This document shows, in pieces, positions 8,384 to 17,911 of a stretch of DNA of 64,000 nucleotides. Origin of the DNA: Arthrobacter sp. MSA 4-2 (GTDB taxonomy: Bacteria; Actinomycetota; Actinomycetes; Actinomycetales; Micrococcaceae); NCBI RefSeq assembly GCF_016405885.1, contig NZ_JAEKGC010000010.1, forward strand, positions 1-64,000, written 5' to 3'. Under the pieces are notes generated by a model that did no database searches, was not told the DNA's origin, and saw only the letters and a list, made by a program, of their open reading frames with translations. Both the position numbers and the translations under genes were made by a program. Position 1 is the first letter of the stretch. The number at the start of each line of letters is the position of its first letter.

Positions 8384-9302
8384 CCCCTGAGGTTCCAGCG
8401 GCCGGTTCCGCGGCGTCGATCCCCCGCCGGTACTCCCAATGGGGAACCAGGGTGTCGACGAACGATCCGTAGCGTTCGAAACGGGCCCGGGAGGCCGCCG
8501 AGGTCAGGTCGACAACCCGAGCCGTGAGGACCTCCACCACGGCCATGCTCGACACATAGGACTCAAAAGGCCGTGGTGTTCCCACCGAAGCGGGCAGCAC
8601 CGCACTCGCCACATCCGCCAGGGGGGACAGCCACGGGTCAGTGAAGAGGATGAGTTTCGCACCCTGGTCGACGAGCGCCCGGCCGAGCTTCTCCGTTTCG
8701 GCCTCATAGCGCCGGAAGTCGAAGGCGACGGCGGTCGTGCGTTTGTCGGCATCGCACAGGGCCGCCACCCGCTGGGTGCGCGCCTCGTCGACAAACTCCA
8801 CCCCCGGCCGCAGCTCCTGGAGCATGGCGGCGAGGTGCCGGGCCAGGGACGAACTGAACCACCCGCCGAACACGAGCACCTTCCGGCGTGGATCGGCAAG
8901 GAGCTCCGCCGCCGCCGCGAGGTCCTCCGGCGAGAGGCGGTTCAGGGTGTCCGAGATCGCCGAGCCCAGGGTGGCGGAGAAGTCGTCGAGCGCACCGCCC
9001 CCGGCACTCGGCGCCTCGGGGTACAGTTCGACCGGCGTCGTCACCCGGGCGACCACCTCGACCTTCACCGCGTCCTGGAAGTCGGCATAGGTGGCGTAGC
9101 CGAGGTGGTTCACGAACCGGATCACAGTGGGCCCGCTGACCTGCGCAAGGCGCGCCAGTTTGGTCGAGGATGCGAGCCCCGTTGCCGCCGGCCCGCCGAG
9201 CAGGGTGCGCGCCACCTTGCGCTCGGCGGCCGACATCTCGGACAGCTGGCGTCGGATGCTTTCGAACACGGGAAGACCCGCTGGAGCTTCCTGCTCGGAC
9301 AT
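8370..9302 (-). CDS. MurR/RpiR-family transcriptional regulator (HTH_6 + SIS)
   Basis: 310 residues. The N-terminal RpiR helix-turn-helix (SSTKLARLAQVSGPTVIRFV) is followed by a SIS sugar-phosphate-binding fold with KVLVFGGWFSSSLARHLA. RpiR proteins often sense phosphorylated sugars, but members control varied catabolic genes. The convergent overlap with the SDR gene makes direct control of that operon uncertain. The start at 9302 gives full family length. Confidence 0.85.
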   Translation of the reverse strand: MSEQEAPAGLPVFESIRRQLSEMSAAERKVARTLLGGPAATGLASSTKLARLAQVSGPTVIRFVNHLGYATYADFQDAVKVEVVARVTTPVELYPEAPSAGGGALDDFSATLGSAISDTLNRLSPEDLAAAAELLADPRRKVLVFGGWFSSSLARHLAAMLQELRPGVEFVDEARTQRVAALCDADKRTTAVAFDFRRYEAETEKLGRALVDQGAKLILFTDPWLSPLADVASAVLPASVGTPRPFESYVSSMAVVEVLTARVVDLTSAASRARFERYGSFVDTLVPHWEYRRGIDAAEPAAGTSGVTRE

Positions 9303-9435
9303 GCCCTACCTCCGTCGATGCATCCGTTACCTCACTGGCCCGGCCGCCCGGAACTGGAAGTCATGCTACTTTCCGATCCCTGCCTCCATGCCGATTCCTT
9401 TGGAAAAATTCCCGCGTCGGGCGAATCACGGGTCC

Positions 9436-10878
9436 TCAGGACCAGACGTCGCGGCGGAACAGGTCGTCCTCCGTCTCGCCCCGGACGATCAGGCGCGCCC
9501 GGCCTCCGGAGACTGCCACCACCGGAGGGCGGGGCGTGTAGTTGTAGTTGCTTGAGAGGACCCAGCAGTAGGCCCCCGTCCCGGGCACGGCGAGGAGGTC
9601 CCCGGGGCGCAGGTCGGAGGGCAGGTAGACATCGCGGACGACGATGTCCCCGCTCTCACAGTGCCGACCCACCACCCGCGACAGCGACGCGTCGGCGCCC
9701 GAACTGCGGGAGGCCAGGGCCGCGGAGTAGTCCGCTCCGTACAGCAGGGGCCGCGGGTTGTCGCTCATGCCGCCGTCGACGGAAACGTAACGCCGGGGGA
9801 ACAGGCCGCCCTCGTGCTCGACGGCGTTGGTCTTGAGCGTCCCCACCTCGTACAGGGTGAAGGTTGAACTGCCGACGATGGCGCGCCCGGGTTCGATGGA
9901 GATCCGCGGAACCTCGATGTTCAGTCGGCCGCAGGCATCGCCGACCACGCGGGCCATGGCCGAGGCGACGTCCTTCGGGTCCTGCGGGTGATCGGCCATG
10001 GTGTACGCGATGCCGTACCCGCCGCCCAGATCCAGTTCCTCGAGCACGCGCCCGTGCTTCGTGCGCATCCCGGCGATGAACTCCAGGAGGCGCTCGGCGG
10101 CGAGGGCGAACCCCTCCGACGAGAAGATCTGCGAGCCGATATGGCAGTGGATTCCCAGGAGCCGGATGCCCGCGTCCTGCAGGGCGGCCGCCACCGCGGT
10201 CTCGGCGGCGGACGCCCGCCCGTCGACGGAGGCCAGCGAAAGGCCGAACTTCTGGTCCTCGTGCGCCGTTGCGATGAACTCGTGCGTCTCGGCGTGGACA
10301 CCGGGGGTGAGCCGCAGCAGCACGGGCGCGGTGGTGCCGCGCTCCCGGGCGAGTTCTCCGACGCGCGCCAGTTCCTGGAGGCTGTCGACGATGATCCGGC
10401 CAACCCCCATCTCGAGGGCGCGGATCAGTTCGGCGTCGGACTTGTTGTTGCCGTGCAGGCCGAGCTTCGCCCCCTCGATGCCCGCCCGGGCCGCCAGTGC
10501 CAGCTCACCGCCCGAGCAGGTGTCCAGCCGCAGCCCTTCCTCGGCCACCCACTTCGCCACCTCGACACAGAGGAATGATTTGCCGGCGTAGTAGACGTCG
10601 GCCCCGCCGCACAGCGGTGCGAAGGCTTCATGAAAGGCCGTGCGGAACGCGCGCGCCCGCTGCCGGAAGTCGTCTTCGGACACCACGTAGGCGGGGGTCC
10701 CAAACTCCTGGGCCAGCTGCGTCACGCCGACGCCGGCGATGGTCAGCTCCCCCGGCGCCGACCGACTCACGGTGCTTGCCCAGAGCTTGGAGGGCAGGGC
10801 ATTCAGGTCGGAGGGAGCCTCAAGCCACCGGGGCGCCAGGGGCGACGCGGCCGGCGCCACTGTCTGTTCGATCGTCAT
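9436..10878 (-). CDS. lysA: Diaminopimelate decarboxylase
   Basis: 480 residues of the fold-III PLP decarboxylase family. PLP lysine is in VYYAGKSFLC; HCHIGSQI, ELDLGGGYGI, EPGRAIVG and the substrate-site HCESGDIV are all present, which supports meso-diaminopimelate as substrate in the last step of lysine synthesis. The ATG at 10878 follows GAGG by about 11 nt; longer upstream readings are out of character. Unusually it lies 85 nt behind an amino-acid ABC transporter and not beside homoserine/threonine genes, so it may be a second copy or serve uptake-linked metabolism. Confidence 0.85.
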   Translation of the reverse strand: MTIEQTVAPAASPLAPRWLEAPSDLNALPSKLWASTVSRSAPGELTIAGVGVTQLAQEFGTPAYVVSEDDFRQRARAFRTAFHEAFAPLCGGADVYYAGKSFLCVEVAKWVAEEGLRLDTCSGGELALAARAGIEGAKLGLHGNNKSDAELIRALEMGVGRIIVDSLQELARVGELARERGTTAPVLLRLTPGVHAETHEFIATAHEDQKFGLSLASVDGRASAAETAVAAALQDAGIRLLGIHCHIGSQIFSSEGFALAAERLLEFIAGMRTKHGRVLEELDLGGGYGIAYTMADHPQDPKDVASAMARVVGDACGRLNIEVPRISIEPGRAIVGSSTFTLYEVGTLKTNAVEHEGGLFPRRYVSVDGGMSDNPRPLLYGADYSAALASRSSGADASLSRVVGRHCESGDIVVRDVYLPSDLRPGDLLAVPGTGAYCWVLSSNYNYTPRPPVVAVSGGRARLIVRGETEDDLFRRDVWS

Positions 10879-10963
10879 ATCTGTGTGTGCCTCGTTCCGG
10901 TGTCCAGTGATTGCACGGCTCCCCCTTCCGTACCTGCGCGCCTCGCCAGGCACCGGTGAGGGG

Positions 10964-11782
10964 TCAGGAAGCCGTCGAGAGCTCTTCCGCTTCGATGACC
11001 TCGGCGGCGTCGATGACCATCGGGTTGAGGACCCGGTGCAGGAAGGACTGGGTGCGCTCCTCCTGGGGGTTGCCGATGACCTCCTGGGCGAGCCCCTGCT
11101 CGACGATGTAGCCGCCGTCCATGAAGACCACCCGGTCCGCGACCTCACGGGCGAAGGCCATTTCGTGGGTGACGATGACCATGGTCATGCCTTCGTTGGC
11201 GAGCGACTTCATGACGGCCAGGACCTCGCCGACAAGCTCGGGGTCAAGTGCCGACGTAGGTTCGTCGAACAGCATGAGCTGCGGCTCCATCGAAAGCGAC
11301 CGCGCGATCGCCACGCGCTGCTGCTGGCCGCCGGAAAGCTGACCGGGGTACGCATCTTCCTTATGGGACATGCCCACCCGGTGCAGGTTGAGGCGCGCGG
11401 TAGCGATCGCGTCCTCCTTGCGCCGCTTCAGGACCTTGATCTGGGCAACGGTGAGGTTCTCGAGGACGGTCAGGTGCGGGAAGAGGTTGAATGACTGGAA
11501 CACCATGCCGATGCGCCGGCGGATGCGGTCCAGGTCGGCATCGGGGTGCGTCACCTCGTCCGGCCCGACGAGGACGGTTCCGGAGGTCGGGACCTCCAGG
11601 AGGTTGACGCAGCGCAGCAGGGTCGATTTCCCCGAGCCGGAGGGACCGATGATGCAGACGACTTCCCCGGGTTCGATCTCGAGGGAGATGTCCTTGAGTA
11701 CGTCATTGGAGCCGAAGCTCTTCTTGAGGTTGCGGATCGAGATGGCGTGCGAGCCTGGTGCCGGGATCGGTTGGGTAGGCAT
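10964..11782 (-). CDS. Polar amino-acid ABC transporter, ATPase
   Basis: 272 residues with Walker [10 protein letters not shown], signature LSGGQQQR, Walker [13 protein letters not shown] and the GlnQ/HisP-type H-loop VTHEM. It energises uptake by the permease encoded 2 nt upstream (stop 11785, start 11782). Substrate class is polar amino acids by family. A longer in-frame start at 11860 would lie inside the permease gene and is less likely. Confidence 0.9.
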   Translation of the reverse strand: MPTQPIPAPGSHAISIRNLKKSFGSNDVLKDISLEIEPGEVVCIIGPSGSGKSTLLRCVNLLEVPTSGTVLVGPDEVTHPDADLDRIRRRIGMVFQSFNLFPHLTVLENLTVAQIKVLKRRKEDAIATARLNLHRVGMSHKEDAYPGQLSGGQQQRVAIARSLSMEPQLMLFDEPTSALDPELVGEVLAVMKSLANEGMTMVIVTHEMAFAREVADRVVFMDGGYIVEQGLAQEVIGNPQEERTQSFLHRVLNPMVIDAAEVIEAEELSTAS

Positions 11783-11784
11783 GG

Positions 11785-12621
11785 TCAGCGTGCTTTCGCG
11801 TAGCGGGCTTCGAGCTTGCGCACGAGGCCGGACAGGGGAAGGGTGATCGCCAGGTAGCAAAGGGCGGCGACGATCAGCGGGGTGGCGTTCACGGAGCGGT
11901 TCAGGAAGTCCTGCGCGAACTTCGTCAGTTCGTACTGTGCGGCCGTGACCCCGAGGACGTAGACGAGAGACGAGTCCTTGACCAGGAGGATCATTTCGTT
12001 GGTGAGCGGCGGGATCACGACCCGGAAGGCCTGCGGGATGACGATCGTCGCCATCGTGCGGGTGTGGCTCATGCCGAGGGTGCGGGCCGCCTCAAGCTGC
12101 CCCTTCGGGACGGCCTGGATGCCGGCCCTGAAGGTCTCCGCCATGTAGGCGGCCGCGGTGATGCCGAGGCCGACCATCACCATGCCGTATTTGTCGCCGG
12201 GGAACTGGAACCCCGGGAAGGCGTTGGGGATGCCGTAGGCGACCATGAAGAGGACGACGAGGGCAGGTACCCCGCGGAAAAACTCGACGTACGCGCCGGC
12301 GAACCACCGGTAGGCCGCAACCGAACTCAGCCTCATCACGGCCAGCAGCAGCCCGACGACGAACGCGAAGATGAAGGCAAGGGCCGCGTAGATGATGGTG
12401 TTCACCAGGCCGATGAGGATCACCCGCGGCAGCATCCGCTCGAGGATGTCGAACCTCAGGAAGGCCGCGCTGAAGGTTGCCCAGTCCGTCATGAACGCCA
12501 GGAGGCCGATGACAGCGATCCCGAGGGCGTATTGGACGCCGAGGGAGAGGCGGGCTCTCTGCCGGCGTGTCAGCCGCGGCGCTGCGACCTCGGTGGCGGG
12601 ATAGGTGGTCTGTGTGCTCAT
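11785..12621 (-). CDS. Polar amino-acid ABC transporter, permease
   Basis: 278 residues with about five to six membrane helices. The His/Glu/Gln-type permease motif is visible as [20 protein letters not shown] and the EAA loop as [20 protein letters not shown]. Start ATG at 12621 follows GAGGAAA. It lies between the binding-protein gene and the ATPase in the order SBP-permease-ATPase, so this is a single-permease homodimeric importer. Confidence 0.9.
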   Translation of the reverse strand: MSTQTTYPATEVAAPRLTRRQRARLSLGVQYALGIAVIGLLAFMTDWATFSAAFLRFDILERMLPRVILIGLVNTIIYAALAFIFAFVVGLLLAVMRLSSVAAYRWFAGAYVEFFRGVPALVVLFMVAYGIPNAFPGFQFPGDKYGMVMVGLGITAAAYMAETFRAGIQAVPKGQLEAARTLGMSHTRTMATIVIPQAFRVVIPPLTNEMILLVKDSSLVYVLGVTAAQYELTKFAQDFLNRSVNATPLIVAALCYLAITLPLSGLVRKLEARYAKAR

Positions 12622-12657
12622 GGTTTCCTCACTGGTGCTGCACGTGGTCCGGTTCCG

Positions 12658-12685
12658 GCCCGCGGCGGCCGGGGCCGCCGCGGGC
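12658..12685 (-). terminator. Intra-operon GC hairpin after the binding-protein gene
   Basis: A perfect 13-bp inverted repeat with a 2-nt centre lies 8 nt after the stop of the binding-protein gene and 36 nt before the permease start. It has no T-run. Such hairpins commonly protect or partly terminate the transcript so that binding protein exceeds the membrane components. Confidence 0.55.
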
Positions 12686-12692
12686 GGGCCGA

Positions 12693-13514
12693 TCAGCTCT
12701 TCGGAACGTCCCCGATCCATTCCTTGTAGATCTCGTCGTAGCTGCCGTCGCTCTTGGCCTCCGCAAGCACCTCGTCCACGACTTTCTTGAGCGCCGTGTT
12801 GCCCAGCTTCATACCGAGGCCGTACTGCTCCCCGGTGTCGAACTGGGTGCTGATGCTTGCCTTGCCGGGGTTGGTCTTCAGCGCCTCGGTCCAGACGGGC
12901 AGGTCGTTGATGGCTGCGTCCACCTGACCGGTCATCAGTGCCTGCGTCAGTGAGGCGAGGTCCTGGAACTCGATGATTTCGCACCCGCACTCGGGGTGGG
13001 CCTGCGCGTAGTCGAGGCCGGTGGTGGCCGACTGGGCGCCCAGCTTCTTGCCCTCCAACTCCTCGAGGGACTTGACGTCCGCGCCGTCCGGGACCAGCAG
13101 GGCCTGGGTCGCATCGAAGTACGGCTCGGAGAAAAGGATTGCTTCCTTCCGGGCGTCGGTGATCGTCATGCCGGCGGCGGCGATGTCGCATTTGCCGGTG
13201 GCCATGTCCTCGCCGGACTTGATCCCCTCAAAGGGCGTGTCGATGATGGCCGTCTGGGCACCGAGCCGCTTCGCCACGAGGTTGACCAGGTCGATGTCGA
13301 ACCCGACGGTCTTACCGGAATCATCGTTGACCTGGAAAGGGGCAAACGGAAGGTGCGTGCAGACTGTCAGCTTGCCCGGGGCGACGAGGGAGACGCCGTC
13401 GGCCTTGCCTGCCGAGGCATCCGGGGCGGCGGCGGACGGGCTTCCGCAGGCGGTGAGCGCCAACGCGCACATCGCGGCGAGGGCGGCAAATTTGGACCTT
13501 CCGTGCAACTGCAT
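12693..13514 (-). CDS. Amino-acid ABC transporter substrate-binding lipoprotein
   Basis: 273 residues. The signal peptide ends in the lipobox LALTAC, giving a lipid-anchored protein outside the membrane. The mature part is a solute-binding family 3 domain with FQVNDDSGKTVGFDIDLVNL and AAGMTITDARKEAILFSEPY. A pair of Cys in HPECGCEI is unusual for the family. The ATG at 13514 follows GAAGGAGA. It heads the transporter operon that ends with lysA. Substrate is not predictable beyond polar amino acid. Confidence 0.9.
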   Translation of the reverse strand: MQLHGRSKFAALAAMCALALTACGSPSAAAPDASAGKADGVSLVAPGKLTVCTHLPFAPFQVNDDSGKTVGFDIDLVNLVAKRLGAQTAIIDTPFEGIKSGEDMATGKCDIAAAGMTITDARKEAILFSEPYFDATQALLVPDGADVKSLEELEGKKLGAQSATTGLDYAQAHPECGCEIIEFQDLASLTQALMTGQVDAAINDLPVWTEALKTNPGKASISTQFDTGEQYGLGMKLGNTALKKVVDEVLAEAKSDGSYDEIYKEWIGDVPKS

Positions 13515-13819
13515 GGGTCTCCTTCGTGCTGGCCGGACGTGGGTCGGCCGAGGCGGAATTGGCTGGCACAGCGGGCATTCCGGGGCTTTCCATCGCGGAG
13601 GAGGCTTCGGAAGCCGCCCGTCGTTGTCGGTCCCGGGACCCTGGCCGCCCCCGGTGTGGGGACGGTCACATCGTGCGTGAATCGAGTATGAACTCATTTA
13701 CCCTGAGCAGCAAACCGAATCCGAAGAATGATTCGATTCAAGAACTGGAAGGCACGCCTGTCGAACCCGTCATAGGCCCGGATCCTGTTCGCATGCCGAA
13801 CCGCCCCTTACAGTCAGGC
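13515..13819. other. Intergenic region between divergent genes
   Basis: About 305 bp between the binding-protein gene (minus) and the membrane protein (plus). The right half, 13680-13820, is relatively AT-rich and should carry both promoters. A translation start at 13688 for the plus-strand gene is possible but the codons there look non-coding. No operator or RNA element was recognised. Confidence 0.4.
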
Positions 13820-14374
13820 ATGACTAAAATGCGCCGGCGGTTGTCTTACGCCCTGGTTTTCCTAGCCGGTGGTGTCCTCTACTTCCTGCTCAAGGTGGCG
13901 TTCGGAGAGGCGCCGGCCGATGCGGCACTGTCGGCGGCCTTCTTCACCATCACCCTCGCGATCGCTATGGCATTCGTGGTCCGCTGGCAGCGCCGGTCCC
14001 TGCGGAGGGTTGCAGAGCGAGGGCAATTTGTGTGTTCTATCCGCCGCCCCGAGGCCCCCAAAGGGGACGGTTTTCGAAAGTGGAACTACGGCCTAGTGAC
14101 GCCGACAGCGGGTGGCTTGACCTTCCAGCCGGTGCTCGGGACAACGACCATCCACCGAGGGAACCCAATCAGGATCGGCCTGCGGCCTTCCGCCGGTGCC
14201 GCCCGCTTCGCACCGAGCAGGTGGGACAAGTTCAACAGCCTTGGGCCCGAGGTGGTGATCCTCCCCCTTCAAGCCGCTGATGGGCGGGTCGAAGTGGCGG
14301 GCCGGACGGCCACTCTCGACAGGATTCAAGAGGCCCTTGCGGGATCCGAATCCCCGGACGGCGGGACGAATTGA
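13820..14374 (+). CDS. Hypothetical membrane protein
   Basis: 184 residues from the ATG at 13820 (MTKMRRRLSYALVFLAGGVL). Two hydrophobic segments span roughly residues 10-28 and 40-60, then a basic stretch WQRRSLRRVAERG leads into a soluble C-terminal part with KWNYGLVTPTAGGLTFQP. That order (membrane segment, basic linker, small beta domain) resembles small actinobacterial DUF2550-like proteins, but this is only a resemblance. No clear ribosome site; a start at 13688 would add 44 residues of lower coding quality. Confidence 0.6.
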   Translation: MTKMRRRLSYALVFLAGGVLYFLLKVAFGEAPADAALSAAFFTITLAIAMAFVVRWQRRSLRRVAERGQFVCSIRRPEAPKGDGFRKWNYGLVTPTAGGLTFQPVLGTTTIHRGNPIRIGLRPSAGAARFAPSRWDKFNSLGPEVVILPLQAADGRVEVAGRTATLDRIQEALAGSESPDGGTN

Positions 14375-14534
14375 GCCGCGCGCGGCGCTGGGCACCGCCG
14401 ATCGTGACGCGTTACTGTAATCTACCGCCGCGGCCGCAGCAACGAGCACGTATCTTCCGCGGAACCGCGCGGCCCTGGCCGCAGCACCGGCCATCCCATA
14501 GGGGGCGGCTCTGGTGACCGGTCGGTGCCCGACG

Positions 14535-14540
14535 TAGGCT
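14535..14540 (+). promoter_or_regulatory. Leaderless -10 box (TAGGCT)
   Basis: TAGGCT lies 7 nt before the ATG at 14548, and no ribosome site is present, so transcription should begin at or next to the start codon. Confidence 0.5.
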
Positions 14541-14547
14541 TTCCGCC

Positions 14548-16299
14548 ATGACGGAGGTCGAGGGCGTGGCCTGCGGCAGGCTGGTGTCACTGAACGTTGG
14601 AGTCCCCAAGGGCGTCTCCTGGCAGGGAAAGACGGTGCACACCGGCGTCTACAAGAGCCCGGTGGAGCGGCCGCTGATGGTCCGCAGGCTCAATATCGAC
14701 GGTGACGGCCAGGGCGACCTGCACGGGCACGGCGGTGAGCAGCGGGCGGTGCTGGTCTACCAGCGGCAGTCCTACGAGCACTGGTCCGGCTTCCTCGGCC
14801 GCGGCGATCTGACGCCCGGCTCCTTCGGTGAGAATTTCACCATCGACGGGCTGCCCGACGACGAAGTGTGCATCGGGGACCGCTACCGCATCGGGGAGGC
14901 GGAATTCGAGGTGACCCAGCCCCGCGTCACCTGCTTCCGCGTGGGCATGCGGCTCGGGGAACCGCGGATGCCCGCACTCCTGGTGGACCACCGCCGTCCC
15001 GGGTTCTACCTGCGGGTTATCACCGAGGGCGAAGTCCGCCCCGGTGACCCGATTCTTCGAACGCTCAACGGGCCCCACCGGCTGACGGTCGCGGAGACCG
15101 ACGCGCTGCTGTACCTTCCGAACCGCTCGCAGGACGCACTGCGGAGGGCCGTTGACATTCCGGCCCTGAGCCCCGGCTGGCAGCAGTCCTTCCAGGACCT
15201 GCTGGACACCGACCTGGCCAAGGCCACTGTGACCGGGGCGCCCGTCGAGGAGCCCGGCTGGAGCGGATTCCGCCCCATGACGATCACGAAGACCGTCCCC
15301 GAAACCCCGACCATCACCTCGGTGTACCTTCGCGCGGGCGACGACGTTCCACTGGGACCGATCATCCCCGGCCAGTACCTCACCCTCCGCGTGTCCGTGA
15401 ACGAGGCAGTGTCCGTCCGCAGCTACTCCATCTCTGACGCCCCCGACCCGCACACCTACCGGATCAGCGTGAGGCAGGAGGAACACGGCCTGGTGAGCCG
15501 CTACCTCCACGGGGGCGTGCTGGTGGGCGGAACCATCGATGTTGCCGCCCCCCGCGGGCAGTTTCGGCTCCACGCCGGAACGGGTCCGGCGCTCCTCGTC
15601 TCGGCCGGGGTCGGCGCGACCCCGCTGGTCCCAATGCTCCAGGAGTTCGCCCGCACCGGCAGCGACAGGGAGATCTGGTGGATCCACGTCGCCCGGAACC
15701 CCAGCGAGCACGTTTTCGCCGCGGAGGTGCGGGGACACCTGAACCGGCTTCCCCACGCCCACAGCGCCATCTTCTACACCCGGGCAGCGACTCCCGTGGC
15801 GGACTCGTTCAGCGGCCGGCCGACCGTCGACCAGCTTCGGGCTCTGGGGGTTCCCGCGGGCGCGGCGGCCTATCTCTGCGGTCCGCCCGCCTTCATCGGC
15901 AGCATGACGGATGCGCTCACCGACCTCGGCGTCGACGCCGGGTTGATCTACTCCGAACTGTTCAGCACCCTGCCGCCGATCAATCCCGGCCTTGTCGATG
16001 CCCCCACCGCTCCCCCGCACCAGCCCGCCGGTGAGCCCGGCACCGGGCCCGCGGTGACGTTCGCCCGAAGCGGCCTCACCGCCCTGTGGCGCGCGGGCGA
16101 CACGTCCCTGCTCGAACTGGCCGAAGCCTGTGACGTGCCCACCCGGTGGTCCTGCCGCACCGGGGTGTGCCACACCTGCCTCACGGCGGTCATCTCAGGG
16201 AAGGTGGCCTACCAGCCCGATCCCCTCGAAACTCCGGCCGACAGCCAGGCACTCATCTGCTGCGCCCGGCCCACCGAAGACCTCGTGCTCGACAGCTGA
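14548..16299 (+). CDS. MOSC / ferredoxin-reductase / 2Fe-2S ferredoxin fusion oxidoreductase
   Basis: 583 residues in three parts. Residues about 1-220 form a YiiM-like MOSC domain (GDLHGHGGEQRAVLVYQ, FGENFTIDG, and Cys in PRVTCFRVGMR, the presumed molybdenum-cofactor ligand). Residues about 240-475 form an FAD/NAD(P)-binding ferredoxin reductase (VRSYSISDAP; SAGVGATPLVPML). The C-terminus is a plant-type 2Fe-2S ferredoxin with CRTGVCHTC and a distal CC pair. This is a self-contained electron chain from NAD(P)H to a molybdenum site. YiiM-type proteins reduce N-hydroxylated compounds; that role here is inference. Probably leaderless. Confidence 0.88.
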   Translation: MTEVEGVACGRLVSLNVGVPKGVSWQGKTVHTGVYKSPVERPLMVRRLNIDGDGQGDLHGHGGEQRAVLVYQRQSYEHWSGFLGRGDLTPGSFGENFTIDGLPDDEVCIGDRYRIGEAEFEVTQPRVTCFRVGMRLGEPRMPALLVDHRRPGFYLRVITEGEVRPGDPILRTLNGPHRLTVAETDALLYLPNRSQDALRRAVDIPALSPGWQQSFQDLLDTDLAKATVTGAPVEEPGWSGFRPMTITKTVPETPTITSVYLRAGDDVPLGPIIPGQYLTLRVSVNEAVSVRSYSISDAPDPHTYRISVRQEEHGLVSRYLHGGVLVGGTIDVAAPRGQFRLHAGTGPALLVSAGVGATPLVPMLQEFARTGSDREIWWIHVARNPSEHVFAAEVRGHLNRLPHAHSAIFYTRAATPVADSFSGRPTVDQLRALGVPAGAAAYLCGPPAFIGSMTDALTDLGVDAGLIYSELFSTLPPINPGLVDAPTAPPHQPAGEPGTGPAVTFARSGLTALWRAGDTSLLELAEACDVPTRWSCRTGVCHTCLTAVISGKVAYQPDPLETPADSQALICCARPTEDLVLDS

Positions 16300-16330
16300 G
16301 CACCAGCTCCCTCCGCTCCGTCACGGGCCT

Positions 16331-16717
16331 TCAGCCCGGCAGGTCGACCAGGTAGCTCCTCATCTCCGTGACCTTGGCCGTCTTCACTGCCGAGGCGAAC
16401 CTCAGCACGTGGCAGAAGGCCTGCCTCCGTCCGTTCCGAAAGGTCAGGACGCCATCGATGCTGCCCTCCCTACCGTGGGTCAGGATCGACGCCAGCTCGA
16501 TGGTGGCCACTTCGCCCTGGCCGGAGAGCCTGTCGGTCAGCTGGCTGACTCCTTCGATCGTCCCAGCGCCGGCCAGGTCCCAGCGCACCTTCTCGGCGAG
16601 CAGTTCGGTCAGCTGCGACCCGTTGACCTCGGCGAGGGCGAGCACGAGGTCCCGGATGACAAGCTGACGGGGTGCATTGCCGCAGCCGGCCGGTTCGGTC
16701 AGGGCGATCATCGGCAT
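16331..16717 (-). CDS. NTF2-like / SnoaL-like protein
   Basis: 128 residues with the alpha-plus-beta pattern of the nuclear transport factor 2 superfamily: an N-terminal helical stretch, ELLAEKVRWDLAGAGTIEG, then strands ending in MRSYLVDLPG. Members range from small-molecule isomerases to stress-associated binding proteins, so no function is assigned. GAGGGA precedes the ATG at 16717. It is convergent with the MOSC fusion, with only 31 bp between stops. Confidence 0.65.
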   Translation of the reverse strand: MPMIALTEPAGCGNAPRQLVIRDLVLALAEVNGSQLTELLAEKVRWDLAGAGTIEGVSQLTDRLSGQGEVATIELASILTHGREGSIDGVLTFRNGRRQAFCHVLRFASAVKTAKVTEMRSYLVDLPG

Positions 16718-16773
16718 TCATTCCCTCGTCCTCGTGGCGGTCGGTTCGAGGCTACACCGTCGGCGGGCAGTCG

Positions 16774-17829
16774 TCAGAGCAGGGTCGCACCGGCCGCGGA
16801 GATGCCGCCGAGGACGGTAGTGAGGCGGGCGAGGGTGTCCGGATGCAGGAGAGTCCTGGCGGCGTCGACGTTCTCCAGGATGTGTGCTGGCGTGCGGCTT
16901 CCGGGGATGGGCACAACCGCCGGATCCTGGGCGAGGAGCCAAGCCAGGGCCAGCTGACCGGGGGTCAGGCCGAGTTCGTGGGCGGTTGACCGGATGGGCG
17001 CGAAGCGGTCGTTGTTCACCGCCAGGTTCTCGTCCGAGAAACGAGGAGCGTTGCGGCGGAAGTCGCCGTCGTCGATCCGGGTGACGCTGCCGGTTAGGAA
17101 TCCCCCTCCGAGCGGGGACCAGGCGACGAATCCCACGCCAAGCTCGCGCCCGGCCCGGAACAACTCGGGGTCGATGGGACGCCACATCGACCATTCGGTC
17201 TGCACGGCAGTGATGGGGTGGACGGCGTGGGCGGCCCGGAGGTGTTCCGCCGTGGCGTTCGACAGACCAATAGACCTCACCAGCCCGGCGTCGACGAGGT
17301 CGGCCACCGCCCCAACGGTCTCCTCGATCGGAATCCGCGGGTCCGGAAAATGGGGGTAGTAGAGGTCGATGTAGTCGGTTCCTAGTTCACGCAGGCTCTG
17401 TTCGGCGTAGGCACGGACATACCGGGGATCGGCATTGACTGCCAGTTCACCAAAGGTGAACCCCACCGAAAAGCGGTGCGGTTCGGCTCCGGGAAGCATC
17501 CGGAAGCCGAACTTGGTGGCGACAACGACGTCCTCCCTCCGTCCGGCGATGGCCCTGCCCACCAACCGCTCGTTGTGCCCGTCCGGACCGTAGCCGTCGC
17601 TGGTGTCGATGAAGGTAGACCCTGCGTCGATGGCCGCCTGGAGGGCTCGCACGCCCCGTGGTTCGTCGACCTCGCCGTACATTCCGGGGCTGAGGACCAT
17701 CGCACCGAATCCGATGGCCGGCACCCGGAGCGGTCCGAGTGCGCGGGCCGGCAGCGGGAAGGCACCGGGCGAAGGGGCCGGCGCCGTGGAATCGACGGAG
17801 GCGGCTGCGGTGGATGCGTTGAGGTTCAT
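16774..17829 (-). CDS. Aldo/keto reductase
   Basis: 351 residues with the TIM-barrel AKR signature: FIDTSDGYGP (catalytic Asp and Tyr), VVATKFGF (Lys), DYIDLYYPHFPDP (His region) and PIPGSRTPAHI in the NADP site. ATG at 17829 follows AGGAAA. It diverges from the LysR gene at 17939 across a 109-bp gap that holds a LysR-type palindrome, the classic arrangement for a regulator and its target. Substrate unknown. Confidence 0.88.
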   Translation of the reverse strand: MNLNASTAAASVDSTAPAPSPGAFPLPARALGPLRVPAIGFGAMVLSPGMYGEVDEPRGVRALQAAIDAGSTFIDTSDGYGPDGHNERLVGRAIAGRREDVVVATKFGFRMLPGAEPHRFSVGFTFGELAVNADPRYVRAYAEQSLRELGTDYIDLYYPHFPDPRIPIEETVGAVADLVDAGLVRSIGLSNATAEHLRAAHAVHPITAVQTEWSMWRPIDPELFRAGRELGVGFVAWSPLGGGFLTGSVTRIDDGDFRRNAPRFSDENLAVNNDRFAPIRSTAHELGLTPGQLALAWLLAQDPAVVPIPGSRTPAHILENVDAARTLLHPDTLARLTTVLGGISAAGATLL

Positions 17830-17911
17830 GATGTTTCCTATTCCTGATGACCGGTTGGATGACCGACTCCAGAGTGCATCCGAGGGAGGTTCGGCCACCA
17901 AGACCAGCAGG

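Noticed and set aside
8439-9836. A 465-codon plus-strand frame
   Set aside because: Antisense to the RpiR regulator and lysA; Arg/Gly-rich shadow.
13526-13819. N-terminal extension of the membrane protein at 13820
   Set aside because: Codons before 13820 are atypical and overlap the divergent promoter region; 13688 remains possible but unsupported.
14587-16173. A 528-codon open frame on the minus strand
   Set aside because: Shadow of the MOSC fusion gene; no protein family and no ribosome site.
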